NCBI GenBank assembly: GCA_030737875.1
Contig: CM060922.1
Location: 230,868,335-230,932,334 of the forward strand
Direction of reading: 5' to 3'
Origin: Allium sativum
Taxonomy: Eukaryota; Streptophyta; Magnoliopsida; Asparagales; Amaryllidaceae
Length of the DNA: 64,000 nucleotides
Shown piece by piece: positions 48,731-60,006 of the stretch (positions are counted from its first letter, which is position 1; every line of letters starts with the position of its first letter). The position numbers were made by a program, and so were the translations under genes. The notes beneath the pieces are model-generated. The model was not told where the DNA came from. It saw only the letters and a list, made by a program, of their open reading frames with translations, and made no database searches.

Positions 48731-48898
48731 CGTGTTGATCCAGAAACCTGCACAGCCTTCTGGCTTGACCCTGGCTGGCCTGGTGCACCTGTTTTGGCCC
48801 TTGGTCTTGTTTTGGAGGCTTGTGACGATTTTTGAGGGCTGGGATCTATCCTAGGGTTAATCTAACGGCCTAAACTACCCCTAATCTCTATAAAAAGA

Positions 48899-48906
48899 CC
48901 CCTAAC
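48899..48906 (+). promoter_or_regulatory. TATA box, element C 5' LTR
   Basis: TATAAAAA in CTCTATAAAAAGACCCC, a good plant TATA context, about 170 bp downstream of the hairpins. Confidence 0.65.
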
Positions 48907-49025
48907 CTAGCCTAAACCCTCATTAATTGATCCTACAACTAAACTATGCCAAAATTTCTAGCGATCATGGCCTCCACTCAAAACCCTAGCCTCCATCCTC
49001 TTGCCAAAGTGCTATCTTCATTTCT

Positions 49026-49367
49026 ATGAGAGGTTTCATGATCATGAGAGTATTAGAGAGTCCCTATGTTAGTATGAGAGCTCCTCAAGTTGATTTCAAG
49101 GAAAAAGTTTTGGTCTTTGTTCATAAAGATGGTGTATTTGTTGATTTGGAGCATCCATCTTTGGGTTTTTGGATGATGGCATGCATAAGCTTCATCACAA
49201 GCTTTAGTTTAATCGATTTAGGCCTTCATAGCAATGTAAGCCCTTTCCCTACTCTTAGATTAACTATGAAGTTAAATGTTCATGTTGCAAGTTTGGGTTT
49301 GATCATTGAGTATGATACATGCTATCATGTCATGCAAGTTTATGAAGTCATTATCTTGATCTTGTGA
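49026..49367 (+). other. 113-codon ORF in the LTR leader (uncertain)
   Basis: An ATG-started frame about 120 bp after the TATA box, so within the probable transcript. It is preceded by a short upstream ORF (ATG at 48946). The product is hydrophobic in the middle and matches no family I know. In the 3' LTR a one-base insertion near 55759 truncates it to 79 codons, which argues against function. I report it because of its position. Confidence 0.2.
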
Positions 49368-49880
49368 GCAAAAAGCCACAACCTTTATGTTGAAATGTTG
49401 CATTATGCAACATGAGAATCTTCATAATCATTATGTCAACTTGCATATGAAGTCATAATCCTTATATGATGATATATGCGAGTTTCTAGCCATCATTCCA
49501 TGTCTTTTGTCACCATGATTCGCTTATGTACCAAGTTTGGGTTTATGCATGTTTTTGAGGCTTAAGAATGTAACATGCAAGCTAATGAACACATTTGTGC
49601 CTCATTTGCCACCATGATTAACTTGTGGCTTAATACCCATTTTTGTCATTCCTTTGCCAAGTCTCTTCTTTTAATCCATCATGTTGTTGCGAACGTATAT
49701 GCTAGTTTAAAAAGCGTTGGGGTCACATTATGGGGAAACATAATGACATGAATATGACTTGGGTAACTGGGTATAAACATGACAACATGTAACGTTAAAT
49801 ATGACATGTGTTTATACTTGAAAACATGACTTGAAATATAACATGGAAGTTGACATGTAAGTATGCATAAAAACATAAGC

Positions 49881-49946
49881 TTGGGAATTTACCTATTAAG
49901 TTAGGTCTACCCATTGGGAATTTACCTATTAAGTTAGGTCTACCCA
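49881..49946. repeat. 33-bp direct duplication in element C LTR
   Basis: TTGGGAATTTACCTATTAAG... repeated twice with period 33. Present also at 56381-56446, so it predates the insertion. Confidence 0.9.
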
Positions 49947-50230
49947 ATTGCTTGAAAACTTGACTATGAACATGACACTAGACTAAACATGAAAGTGGCC
50001 AACTCGAGGTTGGGTTGAGTTTGCAACGTAAAACTACCCGGAACCGACCGGCCTAACTAGTGGTTGCAAACAATAAGACCCAATGTGAGAAGTTGGTCAT
50101 GTTGTGCTTGAACCCGAGGTTAGACCAAGTTGTGGTGTAAAGCTACCCGGAACCGACCGGCTTAACTAGTAACCACAACAAAGTCTAATGTGAGAGGTTG
50201 GGGTGCATTAAGTAATTAATGCCACATGAT

Positions 50231-51111
50231 AGGGTTAAGTTAATTTGATTAATGACTCTTAACCAAATATGACATGGGTAAATGGGTTAAGTAAATTGGT
50301 TAGGCTAATGATACTTAACAAAACATGACAAGGTTGGGTAGGTTAAGTGATTTGATTTGCCTAATGACGCTTAACCATTTTTATACGACTAGTGGACGGG
50401 GATTAAGTTAACCAACACTTAATCAATCTAACATGATAATTTGACAAGGTTAAGTAAGTTTTCTTAATGACACTTAACCATACAAGATGATTAGGGGATG
50501 GGGTTAAGTAATTTACACTTAACTAATCCGACACGGTAATTAGATGGGGTTAAGTAATCCACACTTAACTAATCTAAACACGGCAATTCGATGGGGTTAA
50601 GTTAAACACTTAACCAATTTAAACTCGGTAATTCAATGAGGTTAAGTAACCAATACTTAACCAACTTAACGTGACAATTTAATGGGGTTAAGCAACTTAT
50701 ACTTAACCAATTATACATGATGATTTGATGGGGTTAAGTAACTTACACTTAACCAATCTAATACGTGGACCTGATAAGGTTAAGTCACAAGACCTTTTTA
50801 GAATATACTTAACCATTATAGTACGATTAGAGGATGGGGTTAAGCCAACCTATACTTAACCAATCCGACTCGATAATTTGATGGGATTAAGATAATCTAT
50901 GCTTAATCGATCTAGCAAGATAATCCGATAGGATTAAGGTAAGCTAGTACTTGACCAATTTGACTTGATAAGGTTAAGTCATGAGCCTCTGGGTACACTT
51001 AACCAACTTGTGGGACTAAGTCTTGAACTTAAATACTTAGCCAATCTTTGACGTGATTCGTGGGCGGGTTAAGTCATGGACTTGAATGATAACACTTAAC
51101 CCAATAGACAA
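50231..51111 (+). repeat. GGTTAAGT...ACTTAACC inverted-repeat array
   Basis: About 17 units by eye, 40-60 bp each. A typical unit is GATGGGGTTAAGTAA, a short spacer, then ACTTAACCAATC, so each unit can form its own 8-bp-arm hairpin. All units face the same way. Spacers vary; the stem words are the conserved part. There is no coding potential. Confidence 0.85.
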
Positions 51112-52950
51112 ACCCTAGCTAGAAGAACTAGGTAGAAAACCGTGGTTAATCAAGGATAACGGGAAAGGAAGCTAAGTGGTAAACCTTAGTTAAGGGTAAC
51201 TAAGTAATAATTCTTAGCTAAGGACATAGGACTAATTCTCAAAACGATGAGTAACCTGATACGGTAGGTCATCGCTTAGTATACGAGGGGGAGCAAGTTA
51301 TCTGACTTGGATAAAAGCTCCAGCGCACTGGGTGCCGAAGTGGAAGCTTCGTGGGACGTGAGGATATTCTTGGGATCCCTCTGTGGGCTGCCAGGTAATT
51401 ATACTAGGCCCATGAGAGGTTAAGGTCTGCGTTAGAAGGACCAAGAGTATGCCTTGGTTGCTATGCGAGCAACCTAAAGACTGGGATGGATTAGCGTGGA
51501 GTCGACGATTCTTGTTTTTGCCCTGGATAGCGCATCGCCGACTACCTACCATCTTTAGTCAATCGTGTACGTGCGGAAAGGCAGGGAACCCCCAACAGAC
51601 CATGTGCTTGCTATCGAGTCATGGGTGAGGTTGGCCCGTAGGAAAGTGGGCTATAGTGGGGCCGTGGAGTGGTTCTTATACATGATTTTTCTTGGATTGC
51701 CTTTCAGTAGTTGAGGGAGGGGTCACGTGGGACCATAGCCACGGGTACAAAAACAGACCTTGATATCTGCATCGGCAGACGATTTAAAGCTCCCGACCGA
51801 GTTCCGTATTTCTTGATTTGCCCTGGCACGGAACTCGGATGGCACATTGGGGAACATGTGCATCTAGACATGGAAAACGATTCACGATACATACGTGGGA
51901 TCAAGGGCGCGGTTGACGGGTGGCGTAATCCCTAGTGGTCCTAGGTGGCCAAAACCCAAACCGAGACACGGAAACATTCATTAGGTAGCATAATCCCTAG
52001 CGGTCCTAGGTGGCATAAATCCTAAGTGGACGCGCGATAGTTCATGGTAAGGAAACACAACTAGATCAAGGGTTGCAGTCCAAAACAACTTCAAGGATAA
52101 ACCGTTTACATGGGAAAGCCCGTACAGCCTACGACAAAGAACTGAACTTATATATGGAAAGAAACATATGAGTTGAGTAACCTATATATGCGGCATATTA
52201 GGTTGACATGGACCATTACACGACTTTTGAGTAAGGGTCATTCATGGATAACACGTGATACAATTGGGATACTAGTACGGTAGGTGCAGAGCGGGCATAC
52301 AGGATAGATACCATGGGACGTTATGCGTGATAGATATCTTGGGATATTATACTTGATAGAAACCTGACGATGTGATGCCTTGTTTCATTTTGACATCGTA
52401 ATTTATCATGACACTTTAGTTTATCTGAGTTCAGTAGTTCATCCTGTTATTTTGATTTAGCTTGTCTATCTTGTTATCATGCTCATGTTCATCTCAGTTC
52501 CTCATGACAGTTAACTTTACTAGTTTTTATACTAATAGTAGATAGGGCTTACTCAGTCTTTTTGACTGACCCGTTTTGTTTCTCCTCTTTTCTTCCATTT
52601 CCCCCCTGGTTACAGGGAGGAAATACTGTTGTTTAGTTCGGACTTCTCCTACTTGAAGGTCATCATGGATGGCTTGGACTTTTCTTGGCTATGGCTACTT
52701 TACTGTTTTTACTTGGAGAATAATTTATGAAAATGTCTTTATGCTTCTTTACTATTGCAAGATAGGTTTTGATGTACTCTGATGTAAAAGGCTTTAGACC
52801 TTATTTATTCATGTTATGAAAGGTTGATTTTACTTCCGCTATTTTATATGTTCTGTCTTGTGATATTTCTGTGCATGTTTACCAATAATGCCCGTCTAAA
52901 GCTAGTGCATTCCTTTGCGAGTGACCCTAGTGGAGGCGGGGTGTTACATT

Positions 52951-52963
52951 TGGTATCAGAGCA
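52951..52963 (+). other. Primer binding site, element C
   Basis: TGGTATCAGAGCA, two bases after the LTR; a 13-base match to initiator tRNA-Met. Confidence 0.92.
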
Positions 52964-54005
52964 GAAGGTTACCAGACTGGGGAAAAGTTTTTAAAGACCT
53001 TCTGAAAACTATTTGAAAATCGTTTACAAAGAAGCATTTTTCAAGAAAATTTTTCTTTTAAAAGAAAAAGGCTATTCCCCAAAGGCCATTAGCACTATCC
53101 TTGTTTCCTTAATTGAATCTCTTTTCCTTTCTTTCCTCCATCTGTAGTCACAGTGGTTTTAACCGCGACTAGTCTTTTCTATCTACGAAAGTTCTTTCCA
53201 TGCGATGGAGGTTGTTCTCGAAAGACCAGTGGTCGCGTTATAAGAAAGGATAGTGAGGAAGAGGATAAAGGATACGAGTTTAAGGATAAGCAACTTGTTG
53301 GTATGGCTCAACCCAGAATGAGAGAGAAGGATGAACAATGAAACCCATGACGAGAGAGTACCTTTGGCATGGTAAAACGGGACGGATAGTTAAGTATTAT
53401 GGGAAAAGGACAAGATCATCGGGAGGGCAGCAGTATGCTCTCATTTCTGGGGTACCTCGGAAGGAGGGTGACGATCTTGTTAAAGGTTTAGCTTTTCTTC
53501 TCTATCATCCCGTTAGGACTTTGTTTTGATCATTGTATCATTTAAGTCTGCTTCGATAGTTGAGTCTCTGCACCTTAAGTACTAGCGTAATAGAGAATCC
53601 CATTTTTGTCTCAAAGTCCTATTGGAGAATCAGTCCATTTATACATGACTTGTTTGGATTTGGGAATGTCTATGCCAAGTGTTGAGTTTGGAAATAATGC
53701 TTATGTTTATAAGCTATGGATGGATTCTAGGGATGAAGTGGTTATCCAGTAGGGGATGCCACTCTCGGTTTTGATAGGAGGGTAGTTAGACCTTTTGACT
53801 AGCCTTGGTAATACCCTCGAAGTATCGTGTAACCTTTTTGAGGTTCTATCATGACTAGTTACTTAGAATCCCTTGATGCCTTTATTGGAAATTTGAAGCC
53901 CGATCGAGTGGTGTTCGCCGATAAGACGGACGGTTTACTTCATTTATGAATGGGTTATAGAGATCACCCTAGTAAGTGCGCTTGATAACCTGGTTGACAT
54001 CTGTT
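52964..54005 (+). other. Element C interior, 5' half: leader and two small ORFs
   Basis: The AT-rich leader after the primer site is like that of the gag-only array. Where gag would lie there are only two small frames, 53153-53341 (GTG start, charged) and 53338-53529 (ATG start, basic, 63 codons), overlapping by four bases. Neither has a zinc knuckle, a gag core tryptophan motif or another domain I recognise. The rest, to 54005, has no clear motif and is probably decayed gag-pol. Confidence 0.5.
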
Positions 54006-54093
54006 TACTTTCAAGAGAAAGTTCTTCTACATGGAATACCTTATAGTATATAAACGAGATCCAAGATTCACTAGTGAATTTTGGAAAGCTTGC
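54006..54093 (+). pseudogene. Integrase fossil in element C
   Basis: Translation gives YFQEKVLLHGIPYSI, a stop (54051-54053), and after a frame shift RDPRFTSEFWKAC. These correspond to the integrase core segment that reads [29 protein letters not shown] in element B. About 30 codons are recognisable; nothing else of pol is. It shows that element C descends from an autonomous chromovirus. Confidence 0.75.
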
Positions 54094-54956
54094 ATGAGAT
54101 CATGAGTACGCAGTCATGTTTGCGTTAAGTATTTTAGAAAAAGGATAAGTGCAAGTGGAACGAGAGGCGACGAAGGAATGAGTTCCAGCTCATGTTACGG
54201 AAACAGGAAATAAGAAGCTACGAAATCGCAAAGACGGTCAAGGCACAATGGAATTGAGTTCAAGGAAATACGACTTTGATGGTCAAAGACTAGATACGCG
54301 CATGATATCTCTTTTTGGGAGTATATCCTTGATCCCTGTTTTCTGTAGAGCTTACTTGTAGGCTATCTTTTGTGGACATCCTCTTGGTCCTATTTTCTGT
54401 TACAAACCCCATAAGGAGTTTGTCTTGTTTATCTTCTCGACCCTATTTCAGGGAATCCTAGGTAGAACCCTATGGATGTAAACAAGTATTTGAAACATGT
54501 TATGATTGATATGGTTGCAAGTGGTTGCAAGTGGTTGCTCGTGGATGCGCGAATACACATTAGATACTAGCTCGACTCGGTCACATTTCATATTGCATAT
54601 GCACGAGTATTTATACTTGTTTATGGATGAAATCGAATGTATTATCATGCGGTTGTTGCATATGAATGAATGATTGTGCACGCATATAGTACCTATATGG
54701 CTAGGACTATTTGCATACATGTTGGATTCATGGCACTATACATATTTTGCATTAGAAAGATTATTCAGGCCTGATCATTAGCATTAGCTAAGGAACATGT
54801 ACACACACTTTTTGCATATATTCATACAGCATTAGAAATCATCTAAGGACAATGGTTGCTTGTGGATGATGTTTTGAGTAGATGGATGACGGATGGTAGG
54901 ATACGTTCTTCCTAACTTGGAGATTTCGGGGACGAAATCCTTTAAGTTGGGGAGGA
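54094..54956 (+). other. Element C 3' tail and polypurine tract
   Basis: Non-coding. Positions 54475-54720 closely follow the post-gag tail of the array (TGTAAACA..TATTTGA, GTGGTTGCAAGTGGTTGC, 'GGCACTA.ACAT', 'GTACACACACTTTT'). It ends with GGGGACGAAATCCTTTAAG and the polypurine tract AAGTTGGGGAGGA at 54944-54956. Confidence 0.8.
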
Positions 54957-55168
54957 TGTAACAACCCGAATTTTTAGCAACGTGTTAAGACAAGAATCAA
55001 GGCAGAATTAAATTACAAAATCTGAATCAGGATAAATGGGTTGCACCATTGCGTTCGTCTCGGAAAAATACGCGAAATAGAGTCCGAAATTTCGTAAATC
55101 GGAGTCCGTATGAAGAAGATATGGACGAACGAAGTTAGGCAGAAAAACCGAAAACAAGCCAGAATGCA

Positions 55169-55228
55169 CTGGCGCACTTGTGAAGTGCGCCAGCACAAAA
55201 ATACACTGGCGCACTTGGGAAGTGCGCC
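55169..55228 (+). promoter_or_regulatory. Double hairpin upstream of TATA, element C 3' LTR
   Basis: Identical in sequence and spacing to the pair at 48671-48730. Confidence 0.7.
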
Positions 55229-55386
55229 CGTGTCGAGCCAGAAACCTGCACAACCTTCTGGCTTGACCCTGGCTGGCCTGGTGCACCTGTTTTGGCCCTT
55301 GGTCTTGTTTTGGAGGCTTGTGACGATTTTTGAGGGCTGGGATCTATCCTAGGGTTAATCTAACGGCCTAAACTACCCCTAATCTC

Positions 55387-55394
55387 TATAAAAA
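55387..55394 (+). promoter_or_regulatory. TATA box, element C 3' LTR
   Basis: TATAAAAA, collinear with 48899-48906. In this LTR it would drive read-out into element B sequence. Confidence 0.6.
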
Positions 55395-56730
55395 GACCCC
55401 TAACCTAGCCTAAACCCTCATTAATTGATCCTACAACTAAATTATGCCAAAATTTCTAGTGATCATGGCCTCCACTCAAAACCCTAGCCTCCATCCTCTT
55501 GCAAAAATGCTATCTTCATTTCTATGAGAGGTTTCATGATCATGAGAGTATTAGAGAGTCCCTATGTTAGTATGAGAGCTCCTCAAGTTGATTTCAAGGC
55601 AAAAGTTTTGGTCTTTGTTCATAAAGATGGTGTATTTGTTGATTTGGAGCATCCATCTTTGGGTTTTTGGATGATGACATGCATAAGCTTCATCACAAGC
55701 TTTAGTTTAATCGATTTAGGCCTTCATAGCAATGTAAGTCCTTTCCCTACTCTTAGATATTAACTATGAAGTTAAATGTTCATGTTGCAAGTTTGGGTTT
55801 GATCATTGAGTATGATACATGCTATCATGTCATGCAAGTTTATGAAGTCATTATCTTGATCTTGTGAGCAAAAAGCCACAACCTTTATGTTGAAATGTTG
55901 CATTATGCAACATGAGAATCTTCATAATCATTATGTCAACTTGCATATGAAGTCATAATCCTTATATGATGATATATGCGAGTTTCTAGCCATCATTCCA
56001 TGTCTTTTGTCACCATGATTCGCTTATGTACCAAGTTTGGGTTTATACATGTTTTTGAGGCTTAAGAATGTAACATGCAAGCTAATGAACACATTTGTGT
56101 CTCATTTGCCACCATGATTAACTTGTGGCTTAATACCCATTTTTGTCATTCCTTTGCCAAGTCTCTTCTTTTAATCCATCACGTTGTTGCGAACGTATAT
56201 GCTAGTTTAAAAAGCGTTGGGGTCACATTATGGGGAAACATAATGACATGAATATGACTTGGGTAAATGGGTATAAACATGACAACATGTAACGTTAAAT
56301 ATGACATGTGTTTATACTTGAAAACATGACTTGAAATATAACATGGAAGTTGACATGTAAGTATGCATAAAAACATAAGCTTGGGAATTTACCTATTAAG
56401 TTAGGTCTACCCATTGGGAATTTACCTATTAAGTTAGGTCTACCCAATTGCTTGAAAACTTGACTATGAACATGACACTAGACTAAACATGAAAGTGGCC
56501 AACTCGAGGTTGGGTTGAGTTTGCAACGTAAAACTACCCGGAACCGACCGGCCTAACTAGTGGTTGCAAACAATAAGACCCAATGTGAGAAGTTGGTCAT
56601 GTTGTGCTTGAACCCGAGGTTAGACCAAGTTGTGGTGTAAAGCTACCCGGAACCGACCGGCTTAACTAGTAACCACAACAAAGTCTAATGTGAGAGGTTG
56701 GGGTGCATTAAGTAATTAATGCCACATGAT

Positions 56731-57602
56731 AGGGTTAAGTTAATTTGATTAATGACTCTTAACCAAATATGACATGGGTAAATGGGTTAAGTAAATTGGT
56801 TAGGCTAATGATACTTAACAAAACATGACAAGGTTGGGTAGGTTAAGTGATTTGATTTGCCTAATGACGCTTAACCATTTTTATACGACTAGTGGACGGG
56901 GATTAAGTTAACCAACACTTAATCAATCCAACATGATAATTTGACAAGGTTAAGTAAGTTTTCTTAATGACACTTAACCATACAAGATGATTAGGGGATG
57001 GGGTTAAGTAATTTACACTTAACTAATCCGACACGGTAATTAGATGGGGTTAAGTAATCCACACTTAACTAATCTAAACACGGCAATTCGATGGGGTTAA
57101 GTTAAACACTTAACCAATTTAAACTCGGTAATTCAATGAGGTTAAGTAACCAATACTTAACCAACTTAACGTGACAATTTAATGGGGTTAAGCAACTTAT
57201 ACTTAACCAATTATACATGATGATTTGATGGGGTTAAGTAACTTACACTTAACCAATCTAATACGCGGACCTGATAAGGTTAAGTCACAAGACCTTTTTA
57301 GAATATACTTAACCATTATAGTACGATTAGAGGATGGGGTTAAGCCAACCTATACTTAACCAATCCGACTCGATAATTTGATGGGATTAAGATAATCTAT
57401 GCTTAATCGATCTAGCAAGATAATCCGATAGGATTAAGGTAAGCTAGTACTTGACCAATTTGACTTGATAAGGTTAAGTCATGAGCCTCTGGGTACACTT
57501 AACCAACTTGTGGGACTAAGTCTTGAACTTAAATACTTAGCCAATCTTTGACGTAATTCGTGGGCGGGTTAAGTCATGGACTTGAATGATAACACTTAAC
57601 CC
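56731..57602 (+). repeat. GGTTAAGT...ACTTAACC array, 3' LTR copy
   Basis: Same units in the same order as 50231-51111, with only a few base changes. Confidence 0.85.
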
Positions 57603-59450
57603 AATAGACAAACCCTAGCTAGAAGAACTAGGTAGAAAACCGTGGTTAATCAAGGATAACGGGAAAGGAAGCTAAGTGGTAAACCCTAGTTAAGGGTAAC
57701 TAAGTAATAATTCTTAGCTAAGGACATAGGACTAATTCTCAAAACGATGAGTAACCTGATACGGTAGGTCATCGCTTAGTATACGAGGAGGAGCAAGTTA
57801 TCTGACTTGGATAAAAGCTCCAGCGCACTGGGTGCCGAAGTGGAAGCTTCGGGGGACGTGAGGATATTCTTGGGATCGCTCTGTGGGCTACCAGGTAATT
57901 ATACTAGGCCCATGAGAGGTTAAGGTCTGCGTTAGAAGGACCAAGAGTATGCCTTGGTTGCTATGCGAGCAACCTAAAGACTGGGATGGATTAGCGTGGA
58001 GTCGACGATTCTTGTTTTTGCCCTGGATAGCGCATCGCCGACTACCTACCATCTTTAGTCAATCGTGTACGTGCGGAAAGGCAGGGAACCCCCAACAGAC
58101 CATGTGCTTGCTATCGAGTCATGGGTTAGGTTGGCCCGTAGGAAAGTGGGCTATAGTGGGGCCGTGGAGTGGTTCTTATACATGATTTTTCTTGGATTGC
58201 CTTTCAGTAGTTGAGGGAGGGGTCACGTGGGACCATAGCCACGGGTACAAAAACAGACCTTGATATCTGTATCGGCAGACGATTTAAAGCTCCCGACCGA
58301 GTTCCGTATTTCTTGATTTGCCCTGGCACGGAACTCGGATGGCACATTGGGGGAACATGTGCATCTAGACATGGAAAACGATTCACGATACATACGTGGG
58401 ATCAAGGGCGCGGTTGACGGGTGGCGTAATCCCTAGTGGTCCTAGGTGGCCAAAACCCAAACCGAGACACGGAAACGTTCATTAGGTAGCATAATCCCTA
58501 GCGGTCCTAGGTGGCATAAATCCTAAGTGGACGCGCGATAGTTCATGGTAAGGAAACACAACTAGATCAAAGGTTGCAGTCCAAAACAACTTCAAGGATA
58601 AACCGTTTACATGGGAAAGCCCGTACAGCCTACGGCAAAGAACTGAACTTATACATGGAAAGTAACATATGAGTTGAGTAACCTATATATGCGGCATATT
58701 AGGTTGACATGGACCATTACACGACTTTTGAGTAAGGGTCATTCACGGATAACACGTGATACAATTGGGATACTAGTACGGTAGGTGCAGAGCGGGCATA
58801 CAGGATAGATACCATGGGACGTTATGCGTGATAGATATCTTGGGATATTATACTTGATAGAAACCTGACGATGTGATGCCTTGTTTCATTTTGACATCGT
58901 AATTTATCATGACACTTTAGTTTATCTGAGTTCAGTAGTTCATCCTGTTATTTTGATTTAGCTTGTCTATCTTGTTATCATGCTCATGTTCATCTCAGTT
59001 CCTCATGACAGTTAACTTTACTAGTTTTTATACTAACAGTAGATAGGGCTTACTCAGTCTTTTTGACTGACCCGTTTTGTTTCGCCTCTTTTCTTCCGTT
59101 TCCCCCCCAGGTTACAGGGAGGAAATACTGTTGTTTAGTTCGGACTTCTCCTGCTTGAAGGTCATCATGGATGGCTTGGACTTTTCTTGGCTATGGCTAC
59201 TTTACTGTTTTTACTCGGGGAATAATTTATGAAAATGTCTTTATGCTTCTTTACTATTGCAAGACAGGTTTTGATGTACTCTGATGTAAAAGGCTTTAGA
59301 CCTTATTTATTCATGTTATGAAAGGTTGATTTTACTTCCGCTATTTTATATGTTCTGTCTTGTGATATTTCTGTGCATGTTTACCAATAATGCCCCTCTA
59401 AAGCTAGTGCATTCCTTTGCGAGTGACCCTGGCGGAGGCGGGGTGTTACA

Positions 59451-59455
59451 GCCCA
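59451..59455. repeat. Target-site duplication of element C (right)
   Basis: GCCCA, matching 48454-48458; element B's LTR resumes here with GCCCATTTCTGGTCG. Confidence 0.95.
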
Positions 59456-60006
59456 TTTCTGGTCGATCCAATTTAACTATTTCTGACCAAAACACATTTT
59501 CCTTTACCACGCTCACATATTAGCTTCAAAAATTATGAAATTTGAAACCTAGCAATAACTCCATATCTCGGATCCAACAAAAGTGGTTTCGTCGAATTCC
59601 GAGGTCGTATGCAAAATGGCCAATTTCACAGGCTATATAAATTCCGTAGCGACCTTTCTGAAAATTCATTTGGCCATAACTTTTGCTTTCCGCTATGAAA
59701 CTTTGATTTTTCAGATTCGTTAGAAAGGTATTCACTAACAGATTTAAATATTTTTAGTTTCACTCAAATCCGTTTTGTTTTGCACCCGGTACAGTCCGAC
59801 AAAGTTTGAATTCAAATTTTGAAACTACCGCGCCATTTCAGGCCTTGTTTATAATTAGAATTAATTATATTCCTTTTCAAGCACCGATTCAAACTCACTT
59901 TTCATTGCTATTATTTAAAATATTAATTTTAAATATTTAAAATCCATTATTTCAGCCAATTTAAAAAATTTAAATTGGTTCAGATTTTCTGGGTCGCTAC
60001 AAGGGT

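Larger units (their letters stand above)
48459..52948 (+). repeat. 5' LTR of element C (4490 bp)
   Basis: Begins TTTAACAACCCG where the 3' LTR has TGTAACAACCCG (one G-to-T change in the terminal TG) and ends GCGGGGTGTTACA. Order: promoter block with hairpins and TATA, an ORF-containing leader, a 33-bp duplication, the shared CCGGAACC block, the GGTTAAGT inverted-repeat array, a GC-richer block (51240-52100), and the terminal part shared with the gag-only array. Confidence 0.92.
48459..59450 (+). mobile_element. Element C: non-autonomous LTR retrotransposon (LARD-like)
   Basis: 10,992 bp: LTR 48459-52948, interior 52949-54956, LTR 54957-59450, flanked by the five-base duplication GCCCA. Over 80% of it is LTR. 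The interior has a primer site and a polypurine tract but no gag and no usable pol, only a decayed integrase fragment. The LTRs differ at few positions by eye, far fewer than those of element B or the array, so it is the youngest insertion here. Its LTR is related to that of the gag-only array in the promoter block, in the 'CCGGAACCGACCGGC' block and in the final TGGAGGYGGGGTGTTACA. Confidence 0.92.
54957..59450 (+). repeat. 3' LTR of element C (4494 bp)
   Basis: TGTAACAACCCG to GGGGTGTTACA, with the terminal TG intact. Nearly identical to 48459-52948, with scattered single-base differences and one-base indels (for example GGGGGAAC at 58350). Confidence 0.92.
33433..60001 (-). mobile_element. 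Element B: near-intact Ty3/gypsy chromovirus inside element A
   Basis: Minus-strand order: 5' LTR 60001-43835 (itself interrupted by element C), primer site, gag-pol 43607-39357, 3' tail, polypurine tract, 3' LTR 38169-33433. It sits in element A's pol between RNase H and integrase. Right flank is AGGGTATAC, left flank CTCTAGG; together they rebuild the CTCTAGGGTATAC expected there, so the target duplication (probably AGGGT, 60002-60006) is eroded on the left together with the first LTR bases. Without element C it is about 15.6 kb. It is the only element here whose pol shows every domain in one frame. Confidence 0.9.
43835..60001 (-). repeat. 5' LTR of element B, interrupted by element C
   Basis: TGTGACGACCCC at 43835 to GGGTCGCTACA at 60001. 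Removing element C and one copy of its target duplication leaves about 5.17 kb, against 4.74 kb for the 3' LTR; the excess is the 358-bp segment and the 73-bp duplication. The two halves (43835-48458 and 59451-60001) continue each other exactly at the GCCCA duplication. Confidence 0.9.

Noticed and set aside
50231..51111. CRISPR-like array
   Set aside because: Repeat words are short, imperfect and dyad-symmetric with irregular spacers, and the DNA is plant retrotransposon LTR.
51298..51935. ORFs in the GC-richer part of element C's LTR (also 57949-58417)
   Set aside because: Present on both strands over the same bases, different lengths in the two LTR copies because of one-base indels, and without recognisable domains.
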